From NCBI RefSeq assembly GCF_014280965.1, contig NZ_JACODZ010000001.1, forward strand, positions 62,001-126,000: a DNA stretch of 64,000 nucleotides. The letters are read 5' to 3'. Shown one piece after another: positions 36,978 through 46,415 of the stretch. Under the pieces are notes generated by a model, which saw only the letters and a list, made by a program, of their open reading frames with translations, had not been told where the DNA came from and searched no databases. Position 1 is the stretch's first letter. Each line of letters starts with the position of its first letter. The translations under genes were made by a program, and so were the position numbers. The stretch comes from Echinicola salinicaeni (GTDB lineage: Bacteria; Bacteroidota; Bacteroidia; Cytophagales; Cyclobacteriaceae).

Positions 36978-38117
36978 ATGAAAATTGGAATTGTCTGTTA
37001 TCCTACCTTTGGTGGGAGTGGAGTTGTGGCCACAGAATTAGGAATCGCCCTTGCCAAAGAGGGGCATCAGGTACATTTTATTACCTATAGACAACCCACG
37101 AGACTGGATTTTTTTAGTGAGAACTTATTTTATCACGAAGTTGATATAAAAAGTTATCCCTTGTTTGAGCATGCTCCCTATGAACTTGCCTTGGCCAGTA
37201 AAATGGTAAATGTTGTGGAATTTGAAGGACTGGATCTCCTTCATGTTCATTATGCTATTCCCCATGCTTCTGCAGCTTATATGGCCAAGCAGATTTTGAA
37301 AAGCCAAGGGATAGAGATACCTGTAGTGACCACTTTGCATGGTACTGATATTACCTTGGTAGGTAAAGATCCCAGCTATGCTCCTGTTGTGACTTTCAGC
37401 ATTAATGAGTCCGATGGGGTTACGGCCGTTTCAGAAGATCTTAAAAAATCAACCTACGAGCATTTCGATATCAAAAAGGAAATAGAAGTTATTCCAAACT
37501 TTATTGATTTGGATAGATTCAAAAAGCAGAAAAAGGAGCATTTCAAAAGGGCGATATGTCCGAATGATGAGAAGCTTTTGGTGCATACTTCCAACTTTAG
37601 AAAAGTCAAGAGAGTGGAAGATGTGATTAAGGTGTTTTATGAAGTAAGGAAGGTGGTGCCCTCTAAGCTATTATTGGTTGGTGATGGTCCAGAGCGGGAT
37701 AGAATGGAAAGAATATGTAGAGAACTGGGTACTTGTGAAGATACTAGATTCTTGGGTAAGTTGGATGCGGTGGAAGAAGTATTATCCGTTGCTGATCTTT
37801 TCTTGATTCCTTCGGAAAAAGAAAGCTTTGGTCTAGCTGCCTTAGAGGCGATGGCATGTGAGGTGCCTGTACTTTCTTCAAATGCTGGAGGAATTCCAGA
37901 GTTAAATATTGATGGGGAAACTGGTTTTGCCTGTGAAGTAGGGGATATTGAAGATATGACAGCAAAGGCGCTTCATATACTGTCTGATGAAAATTTGGAT
38001 GCTTTCAAAAAAAGGGCTTTGGCTCGAGCAAAAGAATTTGATGTTTCAAATATTCTCCCCCGATATGAAAATTTCTATAAAAAGACGATTGAGAAAACAC
38101 TTACTGTTTCTAAATAA
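36978..38117 (+). CDS. bshA: N-acetyl-alpha-D-glucosaminyl L-malate synthase BshA
   Basis: The first enzyme of bacillithiol synthesis, joining GlcNAc from UDP-GlcNAc to L-malate. Starting at ATG 36978, the protein begins MKIGIVCYPTFGGSGVVATE and has 379 residues, the size of known BshA proteins. The earlier start adds twelve residues of no family similarity. GT4 features include the HVHYAIPHASAAYMA loop near 90, TTLHGTDITLVG, and the sugar-nucleotide motif EKESFGLAALEAMACEVPV near 280. The other bacillithiol genes (bshB, bshC) are not in the window. Confidence 0.93.
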   Translation: MKIGIVCYPTFGGSGVVATELGIALAKEGHQVHFITYRQPTRLDFFSENLFYHEVDIKSYPLFEHAPYELALASKMVNVVEFEGLDLLHVHYAIPHASAAYMAKQILKSQGIEIPVVTTLHGTDITLVGKDPSYAPVVTFSINESDGVTAVSEDLKKSTYEHFDIKKEIEVIPNFIDLDRFKKQKKEHFKRAICPNDEKLLVHTSNFRKVKRVEDVIKVFYEVRKVVPSKLLLVGDGPERDRMERICRELGTCEDTRFLGKLDAVEEVLSVADLFLIPSEKESFGLAALEAMACEVPVLSSNAGGIPELNIDGETGFACEVGDIEDMTAKALHILSDENLDAFKKRALARAKEFDVSNILPRYENFYKKTIEKTLTVSK

Positions 38118-38171
38118 TTGATTTATGTCATTATTTCTCTAGAACAATCGTTTCTTTTGAATTCAATCCAT

Positions 38172-38179
38172 TAAATTTG
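38172..38179 (+). promoter_or_regulatory. Candidate -7 box (TAAATTTG)
   Basis: It fits TAnnTTTG and lies 96 bases before the fatty acid hydroxylase start codon. No -33 element at standard spacing. Confidence 0.3.
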
Positions 38180-38275
38180 CGAAGTATTTGCCTTGGATAA
38201 TCAATGAGGGATGATTAATTTATTGTTTATGAGTGCGTTACAGGCTGTTTTTAAATTAAATAATTTGATATAAGG

Positions 38276-38902
38276 ATGAAAAAAATTGGAAGACTGGATA
38301 AACCTGACAATAATGGGTCAGCTCAAATGTTCCAAAATCCTGTTTTGGAGAAATTGTCCAGGACGCATATTAGTATTCCGATTATCATGTTTATGGTGAT
38401 TGGTTCTGTGTCATTCTATTATGGGGTGACAGCTACCTCAATACCTTTGCTTATTGGCTTGGGAATGTTGATTGTAGGTTTGCTTGCATTTACTTTGGTG
38501 GAGTATTTGATGCATAAATACTTTTTCCATATGGTGCCAAATACTAAGTTAAAAGATAAACTTCAATATTCCGTTCATGGTGTCCATCATGATTACCCAA
38601 AAGATAAAGACAGGTTGGCCATGCCGCCATTTATCAGTGGTTTATATGCCTGTATATTCTATTTTGTCTTTACTTTTCTTATGGGGGACTATGCTCTTTA
38701 TTTTCTGCCAGGCTTTTTGATTGGCTATGCCCTGTATTTGGGTGTTCATTATATAGTGCATGCTTTTCAGCCACCAAAGAATTTCTTGAAGATATTGTGG
38801 GTAAACCATGCTATTCATCATTATAAAGACCCTGATGTTGCTTTTGGTGTAAGTTCTCCATTATGGGATATTATATTGGGAACTATGCCCAAAAAGGATT
38901 AA
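38276..38902 (+). CDS. Fatty acid hydroxylase family membrane protein
   Basis: A 208-residue diiron membrane enzyme of the sterol desaturase/fatty acid hydroxylase superfamily. Histidine clusters are HKYFFH (about 81-86), HGVHHDYP (about 99-106), HYIVHAFQ (about 158-165) and NHAIHHYKDPD (about 179-189), in the right order for the eight-histidine site. Four hydrophobic segments are interleaved. The pattern resembles fatty acid 2-hydroxylases, which in Bacteroidota could act on sphingolipid or sulfonolipid acyl chains. The substrate is inferred. It has its own terminator. Confidence 0.85.
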   Translation: MKKIGRLDKPDNNGSAQMFQNPVLEKLSRTHISIPIIMFMVIGSVSFYYGVTATSIPLLIGLGMLIVGLLAFTLVEYLMHKYFFHMVPNTKLKDKLQYSVHGVHHDYPKDKDRLAMPPFISGLYACIFYFVFTFLMGDYALYFLPGFLIGYALYLGVHYIVHAFQPPKNFLKILWVNHAIHHYKDPDVAFGVSSPLWDIILGTMPKKD

Positions 38903-38908
38903 TTATTT

Positions 38909-38941
38909 AAAACCTTCTTTTTATTTAAAGAGGGTTTTTTT
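38909..38941 (+). terminator. Terminator after the fatty acid hydroxylase
   Basis: AAAACCTTCTTT (38909-38920) pairs with AAAGAGGGTTTT (38927-38938) with one wobble, ending in a T run. Confidence 0.8.
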
Positions 38942-38994
38942 ATGTTGAAATCTTAGCTTTTGGGTTTGAATTAAGTATTAATTAAGGGAGTAAA

Positions 38995-39813
38995 ATGAAG
39001 GTTAGTATAATAGGTTTAGGTTGGTTAGGAAAGCCTTTGGCCTTGTATCTTATAGATAAAGGTTTTGATGTTGTAGGGAGTGTGACTTCAGAAGATAAGT
39101 GTGCACAACTAAAAGGTGAAGGCTTGGATTGCTGTGTGATGAAAATGGCCCCGCATCCTGAGGGAAAAGATTTCAATCAACTTTTTGATACAGATATCTT
39201 AATTATCAATATTCCTCCAAAGCGAAGAACTCAGGCAGATTCTTTTCATCCGGAACAGGTAAAGTATTTAAAAGCTTTAATCAAGCAGGGGAATGTAAAG
39301 GCTGTTATATACACTAGTGCCACTTCGGTATATCCCGAGCTTAATAGGGAGGTAAGTGAAGAAGAGTTATTGACCAAGGAAACTACATCAAATCCTGCTC
39401 TCTTAGATGCGGAGCAGATATTGTGGAAAGATAAATGTTATGATCTCACTGTTGTCCGATTTGGAGGCTTACTTGGGATGGAAAGAATTCCTGGCAAGTA
39501 TTTTTCCAATAAAGAAAATGTGGCAGGTGATCCCCCTGTAAATTACATCCATCAGACTGATGCTGTCAGGTTGATTGATTTTATTATTGAAAAAGGGATG
39601 TGGAATGAAACATTTAATGGGGTGAGTCCATTGCATCCAAGTAAAAAGGATGTGTATGAAAAGAATTTCCAAGATTTGGGAATAGCGCCTCCAAAAAGCT
39701 ATAATGAGTTGCCTAGCAAGTTGTGGAAACAAGTGTCTTCAGCTAAGATTCAATCGAAGGGCTTTAAGTTTGTGTATAATGACCCATTATTTTTTGAATA
39801 TTCACCATTATGA
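38995..39813 (+). CDS. NAD(P)-binding epimerase-like protein (atypical SDR, YeeZ-like)
   Basis: A 272-residue cytoplasmic Rossmann-fold protein. The dinucleotide motif is GLGWLGKPLA (about 7-16). YTSATSVYPE (about 104-113) carries the SDR serine and tyrosine region, but the usual Tyr-x3-Lys is not evident. VRFGGLLGMERIPG and NYIHQTDAVRLIDFII resemble the YeeZ/SDR a-type subgroup. It may be a sugar or small-molecule oxidoreductase. It stands alone, and sucA lies 247 bases downstream. Confidence 0.75.
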   Translation: MKVSIIGLGWLGKPLALYLIDKGFDVVGSVTSEDKCAQLKGEGLDCCVMKMAPHPEGKDFNQLFDTDILIINIPPKRRTQADSFHPEQVKYLKALIKQGNVKAVIYTSATSVYPELNREVSEEELLTKETTSNPALLDAEQILWKDKCYDLTVVRFGGLLGMERIPGKYFSNKENVAGDPPVNYIHQTDAVRLIDFIIEKGMWNETFNGVSPLHPSKKDVYEKNFQDLGIAPPKSYNELPSKLWKQVSSAKIQSKGFKFVYNDPLFFEYSPL

Positions 39814-39994
39814 GAAATAATTTAAAAAATGTTAAATTATTTTATAAGCTTATGGTCTGATGGGCCAGACTTTTTGCCATAACTCCTTTTAAAAACAAAC
39901 TAAATCCAAATTATAATTCATTGGGTTCTGGTTTTTGCCACAATAAATTTGGTTGTAGAAATTTGATAGTCCTGGTTTTCAGTTTGATTTGCAT

Positions 39995-40010
39995 AACCGT
40001 ATAAACGGTT
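39995..40010. promoter_or_regulatory. Inverted repeat upstream of sucA
   Basis: AACCGT and ACGGTT flank ATAA. The site lies 23 bases before the sucA -7 box, so it overlaps the expected -33 region and could be an operator. Confidence 0.35.
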
Positions 40011-40032
40011 TTATTAAAAAAACATAAGTATC

Positions 40033-40040
40033 TATATTTG
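40033..40040 (+). promoter_or_regulatory. Candidate -7 box (TATATTTG) of sucA
   Basis: It is a full match to TAnnTTTG. The ATG at 40061 would sit about 14 bases after the start of transcription. A GTG at 40040 overlaps the box, which argues against that start. Confidence 0.5.
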
Positions 40041-40060
40041 TGCATCGAAATAAACAAAAA

Positions 40061-42856
40061 ATGGACAAATTTTCATACATCTCCAATGCCCATGTAGCTT
40101 ATATAGACGAGTTATATGAGGATTATAAAAAGGACCCAGAATCAATCGAACCAAGTTGGAAAACATTTTTTGATGGCTTTGATTTCGCCATTACCAAATT
40201 TGGAGAAGACGAAAATGGAGGCGCAGTAGCTTCTTCCTCAACCGGCAAAGCAGCCAGTGGTAGTTTGGCTACCAGAGGTACTATCATGGATATGGAGCAA
40301 TTGCCAAAAGAAATTAAGGTAAGAGCATTGATCCATGCTTATCGTTCCAGGGCTCATCTTAGGTCAAAAACCAACCCTGTTCGAGAAAGAAGAGATAGGA
40401 AAGCCTTAATTGATCTAGAAGATTTTGGTTTAGGTGAATCAGATTTAAATACTGAATTCCAAGCCGGAAATGAAATCGGCATTGGAAGTGCAAAGCTTGG
40501 CAAGATCATAGAATCCCTTAAGACCATTTATGAAGGATCTATGGGATTTGAGTATCTGTCCATCAGGAATCCTGAAATGTTGGATTGGATAAAGCAAAAG
40601 ATTGAAAAAGAAGCGCTTTCTTTTAATCCACCTTCAGAGGAGAAAAAAAGAATTTTATCCAAGCTCAACGAAGCAGTTGTCTTTGAAAATTTCCTTCATA
40701 CCAAATATTTGGGGCAAAAAAGGTTTTCGCTTGAAGGAGGGGAGAGTACCATCCCTTTCCTTGATGCAGTGATCAACAAAGCCGCTGATTTAGGGGCTGA
40801 AGAGGTGATGATCGGTATGGCTCACAGGGGACGATTAAATGTTTTGGCCAATGTAATGGGCAAGACCTATGAGCAGATTTTCTCTGAATTCGAAGGAACA
40901 GCCAAGCCAGACCTTACCATGGGCGATGGTGATGTGAAATATCATATGGGATTTTCCAGTGAAGTCTTGACGCCATCAAATAAAAAGATGAACCTTAAGT
41001 TGGCTCCTAACCCATCTCACCTAGAAGCTGTTGATCCAGTAGTGGAAGGATTTGTAAGGGCCAAAATCGATCATCAATATGAAGGTAATAAGGATAAGGT
41101 AATTCCTATTTTGATTCATGGAGATGCGGCAGTAGCTGGCCAAGGGATTGTTTATGAAGTTACCCAAATGGCTAATCTTAAGGGGTATAATACCGGTGGT
41201 ACCATTCATTTTGTTATCAATAACCAAGTAGGTTTTACTACTGATTTTGACGATGCCAGAAGTTCTATTTACTGTACTGATGTAGCCAAAATTATTGATG
41301 CCCCAGTTATTCACGTAAATGGTGATGATCCAGAGGCGGTGGTATTTGCTGCTAAGCTAGCTGCAGAATTTAGACAAAAATATAATCAGGATATATTCAT
41401 CGATATGGTATGTTATAGAAGACATGGCCATAATGAGTCCGATGAGCCTAAGTTTACCCAGCCTGATCTTTATAATTTGATTTCCAAGCACCCTAACCCT
41501 AGGGAGATTTATAATAAAGAATTATTGGAAAGAGGGGATGTAGATGCCAAACTGGCCAAGCAGATGGATAAGGAGTTCCGTCAATTGCTTCAAGACAGGC
41601 TGAACATGGTCAAAGAAAAACCTCTTCCATATAATTTCTCACCATTTGAGCAGGCTTGGAAAGAGCTTAGAAAATCTACACCTGAGGATTTTGAAAAGTC
41701 ACCAGAGACCAGTATTACAAGTGAGCAAGTCAAGACTGTAGCTGAAGCTTTGACTACATTGCCAAAGGGCTTTAAACCAATCAAGCAGATAGAGGCTCAG
41801 ATGAAACAGCGAAAAGATATGTTCTTTAACTCCCAAAGCCTCAACTGGGCAGCTGCGGAGCTATTGGCATATGGCTCTTTGTTATTGGAAGGTAAAACAG
41901 TAAGGTTGACAGGTCAGGATTGTAGAAGAGGAACATTCTCCCATAGGCATGCGGTTTTGCATGACGCAACTACAAACAAATCTTTCAATTCTTTGAAAGA
42001 AATGAAGGAGAATAAGGGGCAGTTCCATATTTATAATTCGTTATTGTCTGAGTATGCTGTGCTCGGTTTTGAATATGGTTATGCCATGGCCAATCCTGAT
42101 TCACTTACTATTTGGGAAGCCCAGTTTGGTGATTTTGCCAACGGTGCCCAAACGATGATTGATCAGTTTATCAGTTCTGGTGAGTCCAAATGGCAGAAGA
42201 TGAATGGTATAGTGATGCTGCTTCCTCATGGTTATGAGGGGCAAGGTCCTGAGCATTCCAATGCACGTCCTGAAAGATTCTTGCAGCTTTCTGCGGAATA
42301 TAATATGGTCGTGGCCAATATTACTGAGCCGTCTAATTTCTTCCATTTATTGAGGAGACAATTGGCTTGGGAATTCAGAAAGCCATGTGTGGTGATGTCC
42401 CCTAAATCTTTGCTGAGAAATCCGAAGGTAGTTTCTCCAATTGAGGAATTTACTAGTGGAGGATTCAGAGAGGTATTGAATGATACTACAGTGGATGCCA
42501 AAGATGTTACTAGGGTGGTATTGTGTTCTGGTAAAATCTATTATGATTTGATTGATGCCAGAGAAAAGGAAAAAGTAAAAGATGTGGCCATCGTAAGAGT
42601 AGAGCAATTGCATCCACTACCTAAAAACCAGATTCTTGATGCTGTGAAGTCATTCAGTAAGCAGAAAGAAGTTATTTGGGTACAAGAAGAACCTGAAAAT
42701 ATGGGGTATTGGACATATATTATGCGTGCTCTGTTTAGAGATTTCCCAATGGATGTCATCGCCAGAAAAGCCAGTGCTTCACCGGCAACAGGGTACCATA
42801 AAGTCCATGTGGAGGAGCAAACTAATATTGTAAATAAAGCATTAAGAATAAAATAA
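40061..42856 (+). CDS. sucA: 2-oxoglutarate dehydrogenase E1 component
   Basis: The thiamine-diphosphate-dependent decarboxylase of the 2-oxoglutarate dehydrogenase complex in the TCA cycle. From ATG 40061 it has 931 residues, the usual size. The N-terminal recruitment segment (SYISNAHVAYIDELYEDYKKDP) begins at once, as in other SucA proteins. Family stretches include GMAHRGRLNVLANVMGK near 265, the ThDP region HINGDDPEAV-like INVHGDD equivalent at HVNGDDPEAVVFA, and QDCRRGTFSHRHAV near 640. sucB follows after 107 bases with the same orientation. Confidence 0.97.
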   Translation: MDKFSYISNAHVAYIDELYEDYKKDPESIEPSWKTFFDGFDFAITKFGEDENGGAVASSSTGKAASGSLATRGTIMDMEQLPKEIKVRALIHAYRSRAHLRSKTNPVRERRDRKALIDLEDFGLGESDLNTEFQAGNEIGIGSAKLGKIIESLKTIYEGSMGFEYLSIRNPEMLDWIKQKIEKEALSFNPPSEEKKRILSKLNEAVVFENFLHTKYLGQKRFSLEGGESTIPFLDAVINKAADLGAEEVMIGMAHRGRLNVLANVMGKTYEQIFSEFEGTAKPDLTMGDGDVKYHMGFSSEVLTPSNKKMNLKLAPNPSHLEAVDPVVEGFVRAKIDHQYEGNKDKVIPILIHGDAAVAGQGIVYEVTQMANLKGYNTGGTIHFVINNQVGFTTDFDDARSSIYCTDVAKIIDAPVIHVNGDDPEAVVFAAKLAAEFRQKYNQDIFIDMVCYRRHGHNESDEPKFTQPDLYNLISKHPNPREIYNKELLERGDVDAKLAKQMDKEFRQLLQDRLNMVKEKPLPYNFSPFEQAWKELRKSTPEDFEKSPETSITSEQVKTVAEALTTLPKGFKPIKQIEAQMKQRKDMFFNSQSLNWAAAELLAYGSLLLEGKTVRLTGQDCRRGTFSHRHAVLHDATTNKSFNSLKEMKENKGQFHIYNSLLSEYAVLGFEYGYAMANPDSLTIWEAQFGDFANGAQTMIDQFISSGESKWQKMNGIVMLLPHGYEGQGPEHSNARPERFLQLSAEYNMVVANITEPSNFFHLLRRQLAWEFRKPCVVMSPKSLLRNPKVVSPIEEFTSGGFREVLNDTTVDAKDVTRVVLCSGKIYYDLIDAREKEKVKDVAIVRVEQLHPLPKNQILDAVKSFSKQKEVIWVQEEPENMGYWTYIMRALFRDFPMDVIARKASASPATGYHKVHVEEQTNIVNKALRIK

Positions 42857-42963
42857 ATCCCCCTGGCTGCAAAAGTGAAAGCTTTTGGAATGCTTAGGGC
42901 TTAATTTAATTATCAAAAATTAACCTTGAACCGAAAGGGGTTTGGGGGGTAAATAAAAAAGCC
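42857..42963 (+). other. Structured spacer between sucA and sucB
   Basis: It can form a hairpin CAAAAG-TGAAAG-CTTTTG at 42870-42887, and CCCCC (42859-42863) can pair with a GGGGGG run (42944-42949) across the spacer, just before the sucB start. The G run could hide or expose the sucB start region. Confidence 0.35.
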
Positions 42964-44511
42964 ATGAGTTTAGAAATAAAAGTCCCTGCAGTTGGGGAGT
43001 CAATTACCGAAGTAACCATCGGTCAGTGGTTTAAAAATAGCGGAGAGTATGTGGAGATGGATGAGGTGATCTGCGAATTGGAATCAGATAAGGCCACTTT
43101 TGAATTAACTGCTGAACAATCTGGTATTTTGACCACCAGGGCAGAAGACGGTGATACTTTGGAAATTGGCGAAGTGATTTGCGAAATAGATACAAATGCC
43201 TCTGAAGGAGATGCGGCTCCTGCTGCTGCGGAAAGTCCTGCAAAGGAAAGTCCCGCGGCTGCTAGTGCAGGCAACGGTACTTCAGGAAAGACAGGTGAAA
43301 TAAAAGAAATGGTAGTTCCTACTGTTGGCGAATCCATCACAGAAGTTACTTTGGCTTCTTGGCTGAAGGAAGATGGAGATTTTGTGGAATTGGACGAAAT
43401 CATTGCCGAGGTGGACTCAGATAAGGCTACTTTTGAATTGCCGGCTGAAGCCCAAGGAATCCTAAGGCATGTTGCTGCAGAAGGCGATACTTTGGAAATC
43501 GGTGGATTGATCTGTAAGATCGAAGTAGTAGAAGGTGAAGCTCCATCAGAAGCATCTGCTTCTTCAAGCGAAGCTCCAGCTTCTTCGGGTGATGCGACTT
43601 ATGCCACTGGGCACGCATCTCCTGCTGCAGCAAAGATTCTTGCTGAAAAAGGCATCGACCCTAAAGATGTGAAAGGTACAGGCAAAGATGGCAGGGTGAC
43701 CAAAGAGGATGCTGAGAAAGCACAAAAGTCTGCTCCAAAACCAGCTGCTCCTCAAAAGCCAAAAGCTGAAGGAAAAGAAGCTGCTCCTGAAACACCAAAA
43801 GTAGCAGGTGAAAGAAATGTGAGAAGGGAGAAAATGACTTCCCTGAGAAAGACCATTTCTAAAAGATTGGTTGCAGCTAAAAATGAAACGGCCATGTTGA
43901 CTACCTTCAATGAGGTAAACATGAAGCCTATCATGGATTTGAGAAAGCAGTATAAGGAAATGTTCAAGGAGAAGCATAATGTGAACCTTGGATTTATGTC
44001 TTTCTTTACCAAGGCTGTTTGTGTGGCCTTGAAGGAATGGCCTGCTGTGAATGCTCAGATCGATGGAAATGAAATCATCTATCATGATTTCTGTGATGTA
44101 TCCATCGCAGTATCTGCACCAAAAGGATTGGTAGTTCCAGTGATCAGAGATGCTGAGCAACTTTCTTTTGACCAAGTAGAAAAAGAGGTAGTAAGGCTGG
44201 CGACAAAAGCTAGAGATGGTAAGTTGACCATAGAGGAGATGACAGGAGGTACCTTCACCATTACCAATGGTGGTATCTTTGGTTCAATGATGTCCACTCC
44301 GATTATTAACCAGCCTCAATCTGCTATTTTGGGGATGCACAATATTGTAGAAAGACCAATGGCCGTAAATGGCGAGGTGAAAATCCTTCCTATGATGTAT
44401 ATAGCGCTTTCTTATGACCACAGAATCATTGATGGTCGCGAGTCTGTAAGCTTCCTGGTAAGAGTAAAACAACTCCTTGAAGATCCAGCTAGATTATTGC
44501 TTGGAGTTTAA
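42964..44511 (+). CDS. sucB: 2-oxoglutarate dehydrogenase E2 (dihydrolipoyl succinyltransferase) with two lipoyl domains
   Basis: E2 transfers the succinyl group to CoA and forms the core of the complex. The 515 residues have two lipoyl domains, each starting [11 protein letters not shown], with lipoyl-lysines K43 and K154 in (E/D)SDKATFEL. Ala/Pro-rich linkers separate them. A peripheral-subunit-binding domain (about 215-255, [32 protein letters not shown]) and the catalytic domain with [10 protein letters not shown] at the end follow. Most succinyl-type E2s (about 400 residues) have one lipoyl domain. A terminator separates it from lpd. Confidence 0.95.
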   Translation: MSLEIKVPAVGESITEVTIGQWFKNSGEYVEMDEVICELESDKATFELTAEQSGILTTRAEDGDTLEIGEVICEIDTNASEGDAAPAAAESPAKESPAAASAGNGTSGKTGEIKEMVVPTVGESITEVTLASWLKEDGDFVELDEIIAEVDSDKATFELPAEAQGILRHVAAEGDTLEIGGLICKIEVVEGEAPSEASASSSEAPASSGDATYATGHASPAAAKILAEKGIDPKDVKGTGKDGRVTKEDAEKAQKSAPKPAAPQKPKAEGKEAAPETPKVAGERNVRREKMTSLRKTISKRLVAAKNETAMLTTFNEVNMKPIMDLRKQYKEMFKEKHNVNLGFMSFFTKAVCVALKEWPAVNAQIDGNEIIYHDFCDVSIAVSAPKGLVVPVIRDAEQLSFDQVEKEVVRLATKARDGKLTIEEMTGGTFTITNGGIFGSMMSTPIINQPQSAILGMHNIVERPMAVNGEVKILPMMYIALSYDHRIIDGRESVSFLVRVKQLLEDPARLLLGV

Positions 44512-44520
44512 TCAATATAG

Positions 44521-44568
44521 AGTACCAAGCGGCGAGTGTTTTTAACTTGTCTTTTGGTACTTTTTTTT
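44521..44568 (+). terminator. Terminator between sucB and lpd
   Basis: AGTACCAA (44521-44528) and TTGGTACT (44554-44561) form the stem base, followed by eight T. lpd therefore probably has its own promoter. Confidence 0.8.
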
Positions 44569-44677
44569 GCTTGGTTATTTCTGGAGCATTGAAATTTTCC
44601 CAAGTCTTTAATTTAAATAAACCGTAGAGTTTTAATGCCAGTTTTCAAATGTTTGGCTGGCACAAAAAAATAAAATC

Positions 44678-46078
44678 ATGAAATACGACTTAATCGTAAT
44701 TGGATCAGGGCCTGGAGGATATGTGGCTGCTATCAGAGGAGCACAACTCGGCATGAAAACAGCTATTATTGAAAAATATCCTACATTGGGAGGTACCTGC
44801 TTGAATGTAGGTTGTATTCCTTCCAAGGCATTGCTGGATTCGAGTGAGCATTATCATAATGCTGCTCATACTTTCAAGACCCATGGTATTGACCTAAAGG
44901 ACCTCAAGGTCAATTTGGGACAAATGATCGCCAGAAAGGATGATGTGGTCAAGCAAAATGTAGATGGTATCCAGTACTTGATGAAGAAAAATAAAATTGA
45001 TGTTCATCAAGGTGTAGGGTCTTTTGTGGACAAGAATACCATTAAGGTGACCAAGGATGATGGGAAGTCAGAGGATATTACTGGTAAGAATATCATCATT
45101 GCCACTGGGTCTAAGCCTGCTTCTTTACCATTTATTGAAATTGATAAGAAGAGAATCATTACTTCTACTGAGGCTTTGAAGATGAAGGAAATCCCTAAAC
45201 ATCTCATCGTAATCGGTGGTGGAGTAATCGGGATGGAATTAGGTTCAGTTTATGCCCGTATGGGAGCGAAGGTGTCTGTGGTAGAATATATGGATTCCCT
45301 TATCCCTTCTATGGACAAAACCATGGGTAAAGAACTTCAGAAATCCTTGAAAAAACTAGGCTTCGAATTCTACTTGAAGCACAAGGTTACTGAGGTGAAA
45401 AATTCAGGTAAGGAAGTTACTGTAAAGGCTGAAAACAAGAAAGGAGAGATTGTAGAGGTAAAAGGGGACTATGTATTGGTGTCCATAGGTAGAAGACCTT
45501 ATACAGATGGGTTGAATGCAGAAGCTGCAGGTGTGAAGCTCAATGACAGAGGGCAGGTTGAAGTAGATGAACATCTTAAAACCAATGTGGATAATATTTA
45601 TGCTATTGGGGATGTGGTAAAAGGAGCTATGCTAGCGCACAAGGCTGAAGAAGAAGGTGTGTTGGTGGCAGAACAATTGGCCGGACAAAAGCCTCATATT
45701 AACTATAATTTGATACCAGGTGTGGTATATACTTGGCCTGAGGTGTCTTCTGTGGGATATACAGAAGAGCAATTGAAGGAAAAAGGTATCAAGTACAAAG
45801 CGGGTAAATTCCCTTTTATGGCTTCAGGTCGGGCAAGAGCATCTATGGATACTGATGGGCTTGTGAAAGTATTGGCTGATGCAAATACGGATGAAATCCT
45901 AGGCGTTCATATGATCGGACCAAGGACGGCAGATATGATTGCTGAGGCAGTAGTGGCCATGGAATACAGGGCTTCTGCAGAGGATATTGCTAGAATGTCC
46001 CATGCCCATCCTACATATACTGAAGCTTTTAAAGAAGCTTGTTTAGCAGCTACTGAGAACAGGGCACTACACGTCTAG
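44678..46078 (+). CDS. lpd: Dihydrolipoyl dehydrogenase (E3)
   Basis: A flavoprotein that reoxidises lipoyl groups of 2-oxo acid dehydrogenase complexes and reduces NAD+. The 466 residues show the FAD motif GSGPGGYVAA near 9, the redox disulfide GGTCLNVGCIPSK near 39-51, the NAD motif GGGVIGMELG near 180, and the C-terminal catalytic HAHPTYTEAF (His-Pro-x4-Glu). It follows sucA and sucB, but a strong terminator lies before it, so it may be made independently for other complexes too. Confidence 0.97.
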   Translation: MKYDLIVIGSGPGGYVAAIRGAQLGMKTAIIEKYPTLGGTCLNVGCIPSKALLDSSEHYHNAAHTFKTHGIDLKDLKVNLGQMIARKDDVVKQNVDGIQYLMKKNKIDVHQGVGSFVDKNTIKVTKDDGKSEDITGKNIIIATGSKPASLPFIEIDKKRIITSTEALKMKEIPKHLIVIGGGVIGMELGSVYARMGAKVSVVEYMDSLIPSMDKTMGKELQKSLKKLGFEFYLKHKVTEVKNSGKEVTVKAENKKGEIVEVKGDYVLVSIGRRPYTDGLNAEAAGVKLNDRGQVEVDEHLKTNVDNIYAIGDVVKGAMLAHKAEEEGVLVAEQLAGQKPHINYNLIPGVVYTWPEVSSVGYTEEQLKEKGIKYKAGKFPFMASGRARASMDTDGLVKVLADANTDEILGVHMIGPRTADMIAEAVVAMEYRASAEDIARMSHAHPTYTEAFKEACLAATENRALHV

Positions 46079-46098
46079 CTATTTATTAAAACATATTT

Positions 46099-46132
46099 AA
46101 AAAGCAGTTCCTGTTAAGGAACTGCTTTTTTA
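46099..46132 (+). terminator. Terminator after lpd
   Basis: AAAAAGCAGTTCC and GGAACTGCTTTTT form a perfect 13-bp stem around TGTTAA. Confidence 0.95.
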
Positions 46133-46360
46133 TTGTCTTTTTACAAGAAAGTATAAACCAAAGGCCTTTTGGATAGTTGTATTTTTTAATTGGTTAATGG
46201 TTTAATTTGTCTTTATTTAATTAGCTAATCCCTTGAGGGCAAGGTTTTAATACTCAGGATTGCTGAATACTAAGGGGCCTTGATCTGAAAGAATTAAGAA
46301 TAAATTTAATTTACAGGAAAGGTTTTTTCCGATTAACCCTGCATCTTTCAATAATTTACT

Positions 46361-46368
46361 TAATTTTG
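46361..46368 (+). promoter_or_regulatory. Candidate -7 box (TAATTTTG) of carB
   Basis: It matches TAnnTTTG and lies 48 bases upstream of the carB ATG. Confidence 0.4.
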
Positions 46369-46415
46369 CACCAATTTAGCCATAAGTAAAAAACTTATCC
46401 AAACCTCTCTATAGC

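Larger units (their letters stand above)
46079..46415 (+). other. Spacer before carB with terminator and promoter
   Basis: Besides the lpd terminator and the candidate -7 box (listed separately), about 230 bases of AT-rich sequence show nothing recognisable. No PyrR- or arginine-type operator was noticed. Confidence 0.45.

Noticed and set aside
43564-44175. 203-codon ORF antisense to sucB
   Set aside because: It overlaps the well-supported linker and catalytic domain of E2; its Ser/Phe/Arg-rich product has no domain pattern.
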